A stretch of DNA of 60,620 nucleotides, taken from assembly GCA_005772955.1 (NCBI GenBank), contig SXID01000259.1, forward strand, positions 1 through 60,620. The letters are read 5' to 3'. Each line of letters opens with the position of its first letter. Within the stretch, counting starts at the first letter, position 1. Positions 34,949-44,195 of the stretch are shown in pieces. Under the pieces are notes generated by a model. It saw nothing but the letters and a program-made list of their open reading frames with translations. It was not told where the DNA came from and made no database searches. The position numbers and the translations under genes are program-made. This stretch comes from Planctomycetia bacterium. GTDB taxonomy: Bacteria; Planctomycetota; Planctomycetia; Gemmatales; Gemmataceae.

Positions 34949-36199
34949 CTACACGCGGTGAGGTGGGCGGTTGTATTTCTGATCGAGTGCCCTTCGCATG
35001 TCGGGCGAGACACTGATGGGCGAGTAGAGAAGCCGACGCAGCGCTCGCCAGTGCGGTGTGTGGAGCATCGCGCGGAAGCCGGGTTCGCCGATCGGATTGT
35101 TACTCAGATCGAGGAGCGCGACACGGTCCAGATGCGGACTTTTGGCCAAAATCCGCGCGCCTTCGTCCCCGATGTTGCAGTTCGCGAGCGTCAGCACGGT
35201 CTGGTTCGCCAAGTGCGGGCAGTGCGCCAGAACCGCGGCGCCCGCATCGTCCAGCGCGTTCGCGTCGAGGTGAAGCTCTTCGAGTCGCACGGTTGCAGGG
35301 TCGGCGTTGAGCCTGCGCGCGAAGATAGTTTGCAGCCCGGTGAAGGTCAGTCCGTTCAGGGCGAGATCGAGAACCGGCACGCGGAGCAGGTCGTGCGCGC
35401 GCGATAGCGAAAACAGACGCGGCGCGCCAACATCGTTGTCGCTCAGCCCCAATCGCCGGAGCGCGGCCAGGCGTTCGGACCCGGCCAGCGCCTCCGCGCC
35501 GGCAGGGCCGAGCCGGTTCTCCCGTAGTTCGAGCCGTTTCAGGTTTGTAAGGTACGGCGACGCAGCCAGCGAGCGAGCGCCCGTTTCGCCGATCTCGTTC
35601 TCACTCAGGTCGAGTTCCGCGAGGCCCGCAAGGTTGGGCGAAGTCGCGAGTTGTTCGGCCGCGTCGTCGGCGAGTCGGTTGCGGGCCAGGTGCAACACCT
35701 TGAGACCGGTGAGATGCGGTGAACTCGCGAGCGCACGCGCGAGCGGTTCGCCGGCGCGCTGCGCGTACACCGTGAGCGCCGCCAGACGACTGAGATACGG
35801 GCACTGCGTCACGGCCGGAAGACTCCCGCCCACGTCGAGCAGGTGAATGTGCCGTACCGGGGCCGCGTCAAAGATTTCGTCCGCGTGTCGCAGGAGTTGC
35901 CGCGCCTCGACCTTCACCTCATTGACGAACCCGCGGCGAAACACCGGCCCGGTGACCAGTCCGCGGAACGGGGCTTCCCACTCGTCCCGATGTGCGGCCA
36001 GGAGGTGCCGTTCTTCCATGCGCAGGTTGTTGGCTTCGCGATCGTGTTCTGACATGTGCGCGAGCGCGAGCTGTACGCGGATAAATCGCCCACGCGGATC
36101 GCCCTCTTCGTCGAGCCAGTCGGCGAAGATGAGCCGTTGCGCGTCGTCGTCCGGGTACGCTCGAATGCGCTGAAGGAACGCTTCCGCTTCGGTCTGCAT
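34949..36199 (-). CDS. TIGR02996-type leucine-rich-repeat protein
   Basis: A 416-aa protein. Residues 1-45 (AFLQRIRAYPDDDAQRLIFADWLDEEGDPRG) match the TIGR02996 'repeat-companion' domain, essentially limited to Gemmata-like planctomycetes. From about residue 130 onward at least eight leucine-rich repeats of the ribonuclease-inhibitor type follow (for example LKVLHLARNRLADDAAEQLA and LAELDLSENEIGETGARSLA). Such repeats bind proteins; the target is unknown. The ATG at 36199 is chosen because the domain begins there; the open frame upstream runs through palindromic repeats. Confidence 0.88.
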   Translation of the reverse strand: MQTEAEAFLQRIRAYPDDDAQRLIFADWLDEEGDPRGRFIRVQLALAHMSEHDREANNLRMEERHLLAAHRDEWEAPFRGLVTGPVFRRGFVNEVKVEARQLLRHADEIFDAAPVRHIHLLDVGGSLPAVTQCPYLSRLAALTVYAQRAGEPLARALASSPHLTGLKVLHLARNRLADDAAEQLATSPNLAGLAELDLSENEIGETGARSLAASPYLTNLKRLELRENRLGPAGAEALAGSERLAALRRLGLSDNDVGAPRLFSLSRAHDLLRVPVLDLALNGLTFTGLQTIFARRLNADPATVRLEELHLDANALDDAGAAVLAHCPHLANQTVLTLANCNIGDEGARILAKSPHLDRVALLDLSNNPIGEPGFRAMLHTPHWRALRRLLYSPISVSPDMRRALDQKYNRPPHRV

Positions 36200-36390
36200 G
36201 TCGGGTTCCGCGTGAACGGGTGCTACCAGTTTAGCACGCCGGTGGCGCCTTGTGTTCGCCCGCGGGTTGGGGTAGTGTGGAAGTGTTCTCGCGGTCGGTT
36301 TAGCTCGGTGGTTTCCACCAGGGCGATGTTGCGTCGCCCGAGCGAATGCTATCCGATGCGTCGCGGGGAAGGCTGTTCCAGCACCGCTTT

Positions 36391-36475
36391 CGGGCGAAGA
36401 TGAAGTTCTTCGCCGACGGTCTGGGGCAACCCCGTGGGACGTGGTTCCGTCGGCGAAGAACTTCATCTTCGCCCG
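36391..36475. repeat. Perfect 29-bp inverted repeat
   Basis: Arms at 36391-36419 and 36447-36475 are fully complementary around a 27-base loop, which itself contains a small GGGG/CCCC hairpin. Flanking sequence (36369-36390 and 36476-36496) extends the pairing imperfectly. Intergenic, upstream of the LRR gene. Confidence 0.8.
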
Positions 36476-36574
36476 GCGGTGCCGTGAGCCTTCCGCGCCA
36501 CAGGTCGAGAAGTAGACGATCGCGAGAACGCGCACGGACCGAGGGTGAAAGCCCTCGGCCCGCGTTGCTTGTTG

Positions 36575-36657
36575 TGGGGCAGGCCGCTGGCCTGCCGTAT
36601 GCTTCGGCAGGCCGCTGGCCTGCCGTAGGCTTCGGCAGGCCAGCGGCCTGCCCCACA
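36575..36657. repeat. Array of three GGCAGGCCGCTGGCCTGCC units
   Basis: Three copies, about 28 bases apart, the third inverted, form a large nested palindrome that begins GTGGGGCAGG and ends CCTGCCCCAC. It lies just beyond the stop of the DUF1552 gene. The units resemble REP-like elements. Confidence 0.75.
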
Positions 36658-36664
36658 CTGATTC

Positions 36665-37984
36665 TCACACCAACCCGGTCAGCGCGCCCGCGGCGCAGTG
36701 GTTCGGGTTGCCGAACGTCTTCACGTTGTGCCCGAAGCCGTGCGCCAGCGACATCAGCAACCGGTTGTGCGCCACCTTCGGGTACTTCAGCGACCGGCCC
36801 ATCTTGAAGTCCAGACCGCCGCCGACCATCACGAACGGGATGTTGTCCATCGTGTGCGAGTTGCCCTTACCCAGTTCGTTCGTCCAGACAATGAGCGTGT
36901 TGTCAAGCAACGAGCCACTGCCGCCCGGCTCCGGCGTTTCAGCCAAGCGCTTCGCGAGGTACGCGACCTGCTCGCAGTACCATTTGTTGATCTTCACCAG
37001 TTTCTCTTGCGCCTTCTCGTTTGTGTCCGGCTCGTGCGAAAGCTCGTGGTGGCCTTCGTTGATGTCGAGCCATTTCATGCGGGCGCCGCCCACCGAGTTC
37101 GTGATCTGGTAACTCGCGACCCGCGCGAAGTCGGCATGGAAGCTGTTCACCAACAGGTCGATTTGCGCCTTGCTGATCTTCGGCATGTTGTCGTTGTCTT
37201 TGCGGATGCCCGGTTCCATCTTCGGAACCGCGTGGCCCACGACAGCGTTCTTCTGTTCCTTCAGTTCCTTTTCCATGTCGCGTACGAACGCGGCGTGTTC
37301 TTCGAGCAGTTTCTTGTCCGCGGCGCCGACGTTGTTACCGACCTTCTTCAAGTCGTCTTTGATGTCATCGAGTACGCTGGCGAGCGCTTCGCGGTCTTTC
37401 ACGCGGCCGTACAGTTTGTTGAACATTTGGTACGGGTCGTCGATCGGCGTGATCGGCTTGTTCGCGCCCGCGTAGCTCCAGCGTGTCCAGGTGTCGGCGC
37501 GGTCGGGGACCATCACGCCCATTTCGAGCGAACCGAATCGCGTCTTGGTGGCCGCGTCCTTCTGGAGATGGTTCTTGATCTCTTGATCAACGCTGATGCC
37601 TTTCGCCCAGCCCGCGGGCGTGTCGGAACCGCCTTGCACGTTGCCGGGGTACAGTTCGATGCCGGTGAGCAAGCAGCCGATGCCGCGCATGTGGCCGTCG
37701 CCGTCGCCGCGGATGCGGTCGCAGACGCCGTGCAGCGTGAGCACCTGCTTCTTGAACGGTTCGAGCGGTGATAGGATTTGCTTCAGCTTGAAGTTCGTGC
37801 CTTCCTCGTCGGGCCAGAAGTCTTTCGGGACGACCCCATTCGGGCTGAACACGAAGACGATCCGCTGCTTCCGCTTCGCCTGGTTTGCGAACGCGAGTCC
37901 CGGCAGGTTGAGCAGGAAGGGCATGGCCGCGGCGCTGATGCCGAGGTCTCGCACGAACTCGCGCCGGTTACGGGTCAGGGGCAT
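36665..37984 (-). CDS. DUF1552 protein, exported
   Basis: A 439-aa planctomycete-type surface protein. The N-terminus is a twin-arginine-like signal ([16 protein letters not shown]), then the DUF1552 body: [20 protein letters not shown], then [17 protein letters not shown]. In planctomycetes and verrucomicrobia DUF1552 genes are nearly always next to a DUF1592 cytochrome c gene, as here (38063-40390, same strand, 78 bases apart). The pair is related to the DUF1501/DUF1549 systems thought to act on polymers at the cell surface; the biochemistry is unproven. Confidence 0.93.
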   Translation of the reverse strand: MPLTRNRREFVRDLGISAAAMPFLLNLPGLAFANQAKRKQRIVFVFSPNGVVPKDFWPDEEGTNFKLKQILSPLEPFKKQVLTLHGVCDRIRGDGDGHMRGIGCLLTGIELYPGNVQGGSDTPAGWAKGISVDQEIKNHLQKDAATKTRFGSLEMGVMVPDRADTWTRWSYAGANKPITPIDDPYQMFNKLYGRVKDREALASVLDDIKDDLKKVGNNVGAADKKLLEEHAAFVRDMEKELKEQKNAVVGHAVPKMEPGIRKDNDNMPKISKAQIDLLVNSFHADFARVASYQITNSVGGARMKWLDINEGHHELSHEPDTNEKAQEKLVKINKWYCEQVAYLAKRLAETPEPGGSGSLLDNTLIVWTNELGKGNSHTMDNIPFVMVGGGLDFKMGRSLKYPKVAHNRLLMSLAHGFGHNVKTFGNPNHCAAGALTGLV

Positions 37985-38062
37985 TGAAAGGAACTCCAGT
38001 CAGGCGGGTGTTGCGGGTAGGTTAGCGCCGACCCCGCAGGGGTCGAGGCGTTCCAAGGCAAT

Positions 38063-40390
38063 CTATTTAGCAGGCGGCTTCGCTTCTGTCTTCGCCAGTG
38101 CGCCAGTGGTTGCGATCTCCACGATCAGTTTTCGCATACTGAGGCCGTTGTCGGCAAACGTTTTCCGCAGTTCTTCGGGTTTCGCAAGCCCGTAGGCGCG
38201 CACGGGTTGCTTCACGAAGTAGTGGAACGCCTGCTGAGCGAAAGCGTAGTGCGTCTCGTCGCTCGAGGCGAGGAACTTCGCCAACTCCTTCGCGCCGGTG
38301 AACTTCACGGTGGTGCCGGCTCGCGTGTCGTAACCGCCGCTCGCGTCCACGGGCTTGTCCTTCTCCTTCTCACGGTATCGACCGACCGCGTCAAAATGCT
38401 CCAGCGAGAACCCGAGTGGGTTCATGATCGTGTGGCAACTCGCGCACGCGTTCGCCTTCGTTTGCAGCAAGACGCGCTCGCGTGTGGTCAGGTTGGGGTG
38501 CAGTTCCGGGACGAGCGGCGTGAATGCCTCCATCGGCGGCTTGATGCCGATACCGAGCAGCCCGCGACCGACGAACACGCCGCGGTGAATCGGTGAGGTT
38601 TCGCCCGTGTACGCCAGCGACGAGAGAACGTAAGGGTGTGTCACCACACCGGCCCGCTTGTCGGCTTCGAGTTTCACTTTCTTGAAGCCCGCGTCCGGCG
38701 GAAGGTCCGCGCCGTAGAACTTCGCGAGCCGCCCGTTCAGGTAGGTTTCGTCCCCGAGAAACATCTGCCGGAAGTCGGAAGTCGGACTCCACACCACATC
38801 GTCGAGGAACAACTCCAGCGACGTGCGGAGGTCGGCCGCGAGCGCCTCGTCGAAGCCCGGGAACCGCTTCGCGTCCTTCGGCAGTTCCTTCGCCTGATCG
38901 AGCTTCAGCCACGTCAGGAGGAAGTCGCGCAACTTCGCTTTTGCGCGCGGATCACTCAACATGCGGTCGGCTTGCTTCGCGACTTCTTCGCGCGTGCCCA
39001 ACTTGTTCGCGCCGGCCGCGTCGAGCAGTTCCTTATCGGGCGGCGAGTCCCACAGCGCGAATGCCAGCTTCGACGCGGTCGCGTACTGCTCGGGTGCGCC
39101 GTTCGCATCGGGGTACAGGAATCGCGGCGATTTCAGCACGATCAGCACGACGCGTTTCACGGCGAGTTGCGCGTCGTCGCCAGCGGCTTCAAACTGACGG
39201 TCGATGAACAGCGACTGTTCCGCAGCGTTCAGTGGTCGGCGGAACGCGCGCTCCGCGAACGTCTTGCAGAACTGCTTGTACTTCGCGACGCGATCCGTCG
39301 CGCCGGGTTGCACGCCGGTCAGGTCTTGCAACTTCGCGACGATGTACGCGGCCGTTTCGAGCGCGCCTTCGGTGGTCGCGGCTTCCCATTCCTTCGACAC
39401 GGTGGTGCCGCGTTCCCAGCCGAAACTGCGGTCGTCCGGCGGGAACGGCGCTTCGATCACCGCGACTTCCGGGAACTTCTGCGGCGTGAGGAAGCGGCTC
39501 GCGACCGGTTCGAGAGCGCGCCCCGGGCGCTTCCAGTTGAGCGAAATGAACGCGGGCTTCACCGGCGGGTTCGGGTTCTTCTTCGAGTCATCCACGCCCT
39601 GCTTCGCCTTCGAGAACTCCAGTTTGATCGGATACGCGCGCCCCGCGAGCAGAAAGATGTTCGTCTTGAACTCGGTGCCGTCGCCGGACTTCACCCAGGC
39701 ATCAATGACTGCTTTCCGGTTGTCGTTCACCCACAACCGCAGCGCGTGGTCGGTCTTCACGACGAACTCGTACACGCCGGTTTCGGGCGCCCACACCGAG
39801 CCGTCCCACCGGATGCAGAACGTGTTCGGGTCGAACTTCTCCTTTGGCTCGATGTCGGCCTTTGGCGCTTCCTTGCCGAAGTCGAACCGCACTTCCGCGT
39901 CGGTGCGGTCGATCTGCCGCTTGTTCGGCTGGAGGTTGCGCGCGTTGAAGTATTCGCCTCGGAGTCCCTGCTTGTCATCGAGCTTCGGTGGGAACCGGAG
40001 GCTGCCGATCACGTCCGCAATGCTGTTGCGGTACTGCTTCACGGTGAGCCGCGACAACTCCACGCGTGGCGGGTTCAACTTTGCCTGCGCGTTCGGCGAG
40101 TAGAACGCGTCGTACACGTATTCGGCGACGCGCTTCGACTCGGCCGCGTTGAGCATATCCGGTGAACCGTCGGGCATGGTGAGATCGATCACATGCGCAA
40201 GTTGCGCGAGCGACTTGTCCCCAATCAGCGGTTGCGGGTATTGTTTTGCGCCTTCGCCTTTCGCACCGTGGCACTTCGCGCACATCTGCCGGTAGATCGT
40301 CTCGCCGCTCTTCTCCTGTGCGGGAGAGAACGACGCGAGCGCGACGATCGCGACGAGCGCGGACCCGAACTTCGGCAAGGAGGAGGTCAT
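38063..40390 (-). CDS. Cytochrome c / PA14-like / DUF1592 surface protein
   Basis: A 775-aa exported protein. A signal peptide is followed by a c-type heme site CAKCH (C37, C40, H41), then the DUF1587-like region, a PA14-like carbohydrate-binding domain (about 140-290, RGEYFNARNL to YPIKLEFS), then DUF1592, DUF1588 with a second CxxCH (C649, C652, H653) and DUF1585 at the end. Two heme sites suggest electron transfer linked to a bound glycan. I chose the ATG at 40390, which has AAGGAGG close by in the complementary reading and starts with the signal peptide. It is transcribed ahead of DUF1552. Confidence 0.92.
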   Translation of the reverse strand: MTSSLPKFGSALVAIVALASFSPAQEKSGETIYRQMCAKCHGAKGEGAKQYPQPLIGDKSLAQLAHVIDLTMPDGSPDMLNAAESKRVAEYVYDAFYSPNAQAKLNPPRVELSRLTVKQYRNSIADVIGSLRFPPKLDDKQGLRGEYFNARNLQPNKRQIDRTDAEVRFDFGKEAPKADIEPKEKFDPNTFCIRWDGSVWAPETGVYEFVVKTDHALRLWVNDNRKAVIDAWVKSGDGTEFKTNIFLLAGRAYPIKLEFSKAKQGVDDSKKNPNPPVKPAFISLNWKRPGRALEPVASRFLTPQKFPEVAVIEAPFPPDDRSFGWERGTTVSKEWEAATTEGALETAAYIVAKLQDLTGVQPGATDRVAKYKQFCKTFAERAFRRPLNAAEQSLFIDRQFEAAGDDAQLAVKRVVLIVLKSPRFLYPDANGAPEQYATASKLAFALWDSPPDKELLDAAGANKLGTREEVAKQADRMLSDPRAKAKLRDFLLTWLKLDQAKELPKDAKRFPGFDEALAADLRTSLELFLDDVVWSPTSDFRQMFLGDETYLNGRLAKFYGADLPPDAGFKKVKLEADKRAGVVTHPYVLSSLAYTGETSPIHRGVFVGRGLLGIGIKPPMEAFTPLVPELHPNLTTRERVLLQTKANACASCHTIMNPLGFSLEHFDAVGRYREKEKDKPVDASGGYDTRAGTTVKFTGAKELAKFLASSDETHYAFAQQAFHYFVKQPVRAYGLAKPEELRKTFADNGLSMRKLIVEIATTGALAKTEAKPPAK

Positions 40391-40502
40391 GCGTTGGCGT
40401 CGTGAAGGACAGAGCGAAAGTGTGGCCGGGCGGGAGAGTCGCATTCTGATGTTAGTGTGTGGATGGTCGGCGCGGAAGTCAAGGCGAGCGCTTGCATCGA
40501 AA

Positions 40503-40527
40503 GAACACAGGGCTTCCGCCCTGTGAT
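40503..40527. repeat. Hairpin between divergent genes
   Basis: CACAGGGC, a 4-base loop and GCCCTGTG form an 8-bp perfect stem in the 200-base region between the DUF1592 gene (minus) and the PIG-L gene (plus). It could be an operator-like site or a structural repeat. Confidence 0.45.
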
Positions 40528-40589
40528 CCAATTGCGGCACGTTTCATGGTATAACCGCACGCATCTCCCATCCTTTCAGGAGTTCTCCG

Positions 40590-41498
40590 ATGCGATGGCT
40601 TCTCCCCCTTGTGTTGCTGACCGCGGGCGTGTTCGCGATTCCCGACGCGGCGGTTCGCGCGGCGGATCCGCCCGCGAAACTCCGCATCATCGTGTTCGGT
40701 GCGCACCCCGACGACGCCGAACTGAAGGCCGGCGGCACCGCGGCGAAGTGGGCCAAACTCGGCCACGAGGTGAAGATGGTATCCGTCACCAACGGCGACA
40801 TCGGGCACTGGCGCGAGGCCGGTGGTCCGCTCGCCAAACGGCGAGTGGCGGAAGTGCAGAAAGCCGACAAGTTGCTGGGTGTCGCGTGCGAGGTGCTCGA
40901 CATTCACGACGGCGAACTCGAACCGAATCTGGAGAACCGCAAGAAGATCACGCGACTCATTCGCGACTGGAAAGCGGACATCGTCATCGCGCATCGCCCG
41001 TGGGACTACCATCCGGACCACCGTTACGTCGGTGTGCTGGTGCAAGACGCCGCGTACATGGTCGCGGTGCCGCACTTCTGCCCGGACTCGCCGCCGCTGA
41101 AGGCCAACCCGCTGTTTCTCTACGCGAGCGACGGCTTCCAGAAACCATATCGCTTCAAGGCGGATATCGTGGTTAGCACCGATGATGTCATCGAAACCAA
41201 GTTCGACGCGCTGCACGAACTCGAATCACAGGTCTACGAGGGCGGGGCGCTGGGCAGCGAGACCGAGTTCCGGTTGGTGCCGAAAGGCGACGCGGAGCGC
41301 AAGAAGTGGTTCCGCGAGAAGCACTACTGGTCGAAGCGCGACGCAGAGATTGCCGACAAGTACCGCGACGAACTCGTAACGTACTATGGCGCGGAGAAGG
41401 GGAAGAAGGTGAAATACGCGGAGGCGTTCGAGGTGTGCGAATACGGGCGCCGGGTCAACGCGGCGCAGATCAAGAAACTATTCCCCTTTTACGAATGA
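40590..41498 (+). CDS. PIG-L family deacetylase, exported
   Basis: A 302-aa zinc-dependent N-deacetylase of the LmbE/PIG-L group, with a signal peptide (about 1-25). The zinc motif AHPDDAE is at 38-44 (H39, D42) and the second zinc His lies in YHPDHR (H141, H144). The substrate is probably an N-acetylglucosamine-type sugar; family members act on many. It has an AGGAG ribosome site. The next gene, on the same strand, is a 2-hydroxyacid dehydrogenase. Confidence 0.93.
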   Translation: MRWLLPLVLLTAGVFAIPDAAVRAADPPAKLRIIVFGAHPDDAELKAGGTAAKWAKLGHEVKMVSVTNGDIGHWREAGGPLAKRRVAEVQKADKLLGVACEVLDIHDGELEPNLENRKKITRLIRDWKADIVIAHRPWDYHPDHRYVGVLVQDAAYMVAVPHFCPDSPPLKANPLFLYASDGFQKPYRFKADIVVSTDDVIETKFDALHELESQVYEGGALGSETEFRLVPKGDAERKKWFREKHYWSKRDAEIADKYRDELVTYYGAEKGKKVKYAEAFEVCEYGRRVNAAQIKKLFPFYE

Positions 41499-41542
41499 TT
41501 CTTCCGCCGCTTGCGGCTTCGCACCACCCACGAGACCCACCC

Positions 41543-42469
41543 ATGCCTCTTCCCCGTGTACTCGCCGACCTTCCCGTTTCACCGGTCGTCCTTGAGTTGC
41601 TCGGCGGGCGCGTCGATCTCGTGCCGTGGGACGCCACCGGGCGCATCGACGCAATCTACACCTACGGCCACCCCATTGTGGACGCTGCGATGATGGATCG
41701 CTTCGCGGGGCTGAAACTCATCAGCAACTTCGGTGTGGGCGTCGATCACATCGACGTGAAGGCCGCGACAGCGCGAAACATCCCCGTGGGGAACACACCG
41801 GGCATCCTCGACGGTGCGACGGCTGATCTGGCTTTCGCGCTCATACTCGCTGCCGGGCGGCGCATCGTCGAAGGCGACCGCTACGCCCGCGGACCGGATT
41901 TCCTGCGATACGACCCCTCGTTCATGCTCGGCCGCGAGGTTCACAGCAGCACGCTCGGTGTGTTCGGCATGGGCCGGATCGGGCGGCAGGTCGCGAAACG
42001 CGCGAACGGCTTCGGCATGAAGGTGCTGTACCACAACCGCAACCGCAACGACGAAGCCGAGATCGCCCTCGGTGCGAAGTACGCCAGCAAGGATGAACTG
42101 CTCGCAGGCTCCGATTACGTGGTGCTCACAGTGCCGCTCACGGCCGAAACGCGTGGCTTCATCGGCCGCGCCGAACTCGCGAAGATGAAGCCCACCGCGA
42201 CGCTCGTGAACGTCGCACGCGGCGCGGTCGTCGATAAGGACGCGCTCGCGGAAGCGATGACGGCAAAGCGAATCTTCGCGGCGGCACTCGATGTCACCGA
42301 CCCGGAACCGCTGCCGCGCGATCACCCGTTGCTAAAGCTCGCGAACGTCATCATCACGCCGCACCTTGGCAGCGCCACCGAAGAGACCCGCCGGCGGATG
42401 GCGGAACTTTCCGTCCTGAACCTGTTCGCGGGGTTGGAGGGGAAAGAGTTGCCGTTTCGCGTGAGGTGA
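41543..42469 (+). CDS. D-2-hydroxyacid dehydrogenase (glyoxylate reductase type)
   Basis: A 308-aa NAD(P)H-dependent reductase of 2-oxoacids. The dinucleotide loop GMGRIG is at 142-147 and the catalytic Arg-Glu-His are R226 (VNVARGAVV), E255 (DPEPLP) and H274 (ITPHLGSAT). By its short N-terminal domain it resembles glyoxylate/hydroxypyruvate reductases. The ATG at 41543 follows a conserved 12-nt hairpin located after the PIG-L stop. Confidence 0.92.
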   Translation: MPLPRVLADLPVSPVVLELLGGRVDLVPWDATGRIDAIYTYGHPIVDAAMMDRFAGLKLISNFGVGVDHIDVKAATARNIPVGNTPGILDGATADLAFALILAAGRRIVEGDRYARGPDFLRYDPSFMLGREVHSSTLGVFGMGRIGRQVAKRANGFGMKVLYHNRNRNDEAEIALGAKYASKDELLAGSDYVVLTVPLTAETRGFIGRAELAKMKPTATLVNVARGAVVDKDALAEAMTAKRIFAAALDVTDPEPLPRDHPLLKLANVIITPHLGSATEETRRRMAELSVLNLFAGLEGKELPFRVR

Positions 42470-42534
42470 AAAGGGCCACTACGACCGTCGTCACTGTTTG
42501 CGAAACGCCTGTCCCAGGTTGAACGGAGAACCTC

Positions 42535-43287
42535 ATGTCTCGCTCGCGCTTCTTGTTCCTGTTCACGGTCGCGTTTGTGTTCGCCCCCGTCATCGCGCGG
42601 GCCGCGGACGAACCGCAGGACATCATCGCGAAAGCGATCAAGGCCCACGGCGGCGAGGAACTGATCACGAAGAACAAGGCTGGGCAGTCGAAAACCAAGG
42701 GCAAGATCCATCTCCCCGGTGTGGGTGAAGTCGAGTACACCCAGGACGTTTCCTACATGATCCCCGACAAGTTCAAGGACTCGATGGAACTGAAGATCGG
42801 CGGAAAGAGCATCGCCGTTCTCACGTTGATTAACGGCGACAAGATGACCATCGAAGTGGATGGCAAGGCGATCGATGTACCCGCCGGCGCGAAGGACTCG
42901 ATAAAGGAGATCGGCCACGTGATGCAGGTGGCACGCCTCGTCACGCTGAAGGAGAAAGGCTACGAGCTGAGCATCATCGGCGACGACAAGGTGGACGGTA
43001 AGAAGGTGGTCGGCGTGCGTGTCACGAAGAAGGGCCAGAAGGACGTGAGCGTCTACTTCGACAAGGAAACGGGGCTGCTCGCAAAGCTCGAATTCCGCAC
43101 CGTGGATCAGGTGAGTGGGAACGAGATCACCGAGGAGCGGATGCCGTCGGACTACGCGAAGAACAAGGACGGGTTGCAAGTGCCGAAGAAGGTCACCATC
43201 AAGCGCGACGGCAAGACGTTCCTCGAAGCCGAGGTGCTGGAAACGAAGTACTTCGAGAAGCTCGACGACGCCGATTTCAAGAAGTAA
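42535..43287 (+). CDS. Exported lipoprotein-sorting-like protein
   Basis: A 250-aa secreted protein with a signal peptide (about 1-23, ending ARA). The mature part starts DIIAKAIKAHGGEELI, the usual opening of planctomycete LolA/LolB-like 'outer membrane lipoprotein-sorting' proteins, and consists of regular beta strands with alternating charge. It has no lipobox. The fold can carry lipids or lipoproteins across the periplasm, but this is inferred from the pattern. It is followed 11 bases later by the sugar isomerase gene. Confidence 0.75.
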   Translation: MSRSRFLFLFTVAFVFAPVIARAADEPQDIIAKAIKAHGGEELITKNKAGQSKTKGKIHLPGVGEVEYTQDVSYMIPDKFKDSMELKIGGKSIAVLTLINGDKMTIEVDGKAIDVPAGAKDSIKEIGHVMQVARLVTLKEKGYELSIIGDDKVDGKKVVGVRVTKKGQKDVSVYFDKETGLLAKLEFRTVDQVSGNEITEERMPSDYAKNKDGLQVPKKVTIKRDGKTFLEAEVLETKYFEKLDDADFKK

Positions 43288-43298
43288 GAGTTTTTGCC

Positions 43299-44195
43299 AT
43301 GCCGCTGCGAATCTCCGCGTTCCCGAAGTGTTACCTCGACCGCATCGCGGGCGCGCGCACCATGACCGTGTTTGAATGGGTCACCATGTCGCGCGCTCTG
43401 GACTGCGATGGCCTCGAAATGTACGAAGGGTTCTTCACAAGCCTCGAACCCGGTTACCTCGATTCCGTCGGGGACGCGATCTGCGATACCGGGCGCCAGA
43501 TGCCGATGCTGTGCTGCTCCCCGGACTTCACCAACCCCGACCCTGACGCCCGCAAGAAGGCTATCGAAAAAGAAGTCGAGATGGTCCGCGTCGCGCGGCG
43601 ACTCGGCGGCCCGGGAACCGTGTGCCGCGTCCTGAGCGGTCAGCGATATCCGGACGTGTCGCGCGAGCAGGGACTGGAGTGGGTCGTCGAGTGTATCAAC
43701 GCGGTGCTTCCGGTCGCGCGCGAGTGCGACGTGATTCTTGGCCTGGAGAACCACTACAAGGACGGTTTCTGGAAGTACCCGGAGTTCGCGCAGAAGAAGG
43801 ACGTGTTTCTCGATCTGGTTAACGCGATTACGGACCGCACGCACTTCGGTGTGCAGTACGACCCATCGAACGCGGTCGTTGCCGGCGATGATCCCATCGA
43901 ACTGCTTCGCGCCGTCGCCAACCGCGTCGTGAGCATGCACGCGAGCGACCGGTATCTCGCGGACGGTGCCACACTCGACGATCTCCGCGCCGCCGACGGC
44001 ACCGTCGGCTACTTCGACAAACTGCGTCACGGCGTTACGGGCAAGGGGCTGAACGACTTCCCTGCGATCTTTGGCATTCTCGCAGAGAACAACTACAGCG
44101 GGTGGGTGAGCATCGAGGATGGCATGAACGGCATGGGCGAAATGGCTGAATCGCTCGCGTTCCTACGCTGGATCACGGGGAAGTATTTCCCGTGA
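43299..44195 (+). CDS. Sugar phosphate isomerase/epimerase-like TIM-barrel protein
   Basis: A 298-aa protein of the xylose-isomerase-like/AP-endonuclease-2 barrel family. Metal-binding acids appear in CDVILGLENHYKDG, HFGVQYDPSNAVV and VVSMHASDR, with a final GWVSIEDGMNG. Such enzymes isomerise or epimerise sugars or inositol derivatives. No signal peptide. Its 3' end overlaps the 3' end of the convergent FHA-GAF-HD-GYP gene by 23 bases. Confidence 0.88.
   Translation: MPLRISAFPKCYLDRIAGARTMTVFEWVTMSRALDCDGLEMYEGFFTSLEPGYLDSVGDAICDTGRQMPMLCCSPDFTNPDPDARKKAIEKEVEMVRVARRLGGPGTVCRVLSGQRYPDVSREQGLEWVVECINAVLPVARECDVILGLENHYKDGFWKYPEFAQKKDVFLDLVNAITDRTHFGVQYDPSNAVVAGDDPIELLRAVANRVVSMHASDRYLADGATLDDLRAADGTVGYFDKLRHGVTGKGLNDFPAIFGILAENNYSGWVSIEDGMNGMGEMAESLAFLRWITGKYFP

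Larger units (their letters stand above)
36200..36664. other. Repeat-rich gene-free stretch
   Basis: About 465 bases without a gene, made mostly of the two inverted-repeat arrays described at 36391-36475 and 36575-36657. Frames that run through it are artefacts of the palindromes. It carries the promoter side of the LRR gene and the downstream end of the DUF1552 gene. Confidence 0.6.

Noticed and set aside
36300-36668. Minus-strand frames through the palindromes upstream of the LRR gene
   Set aside because: They arise from repeated palindromic DNA and are not conserved-looking proteins.
38636-40165. 509-codon plus-strand frame opposite the DUF1592 gene
   Set aside because: The minus-strand frame has heme sites and known domains; this one has none.
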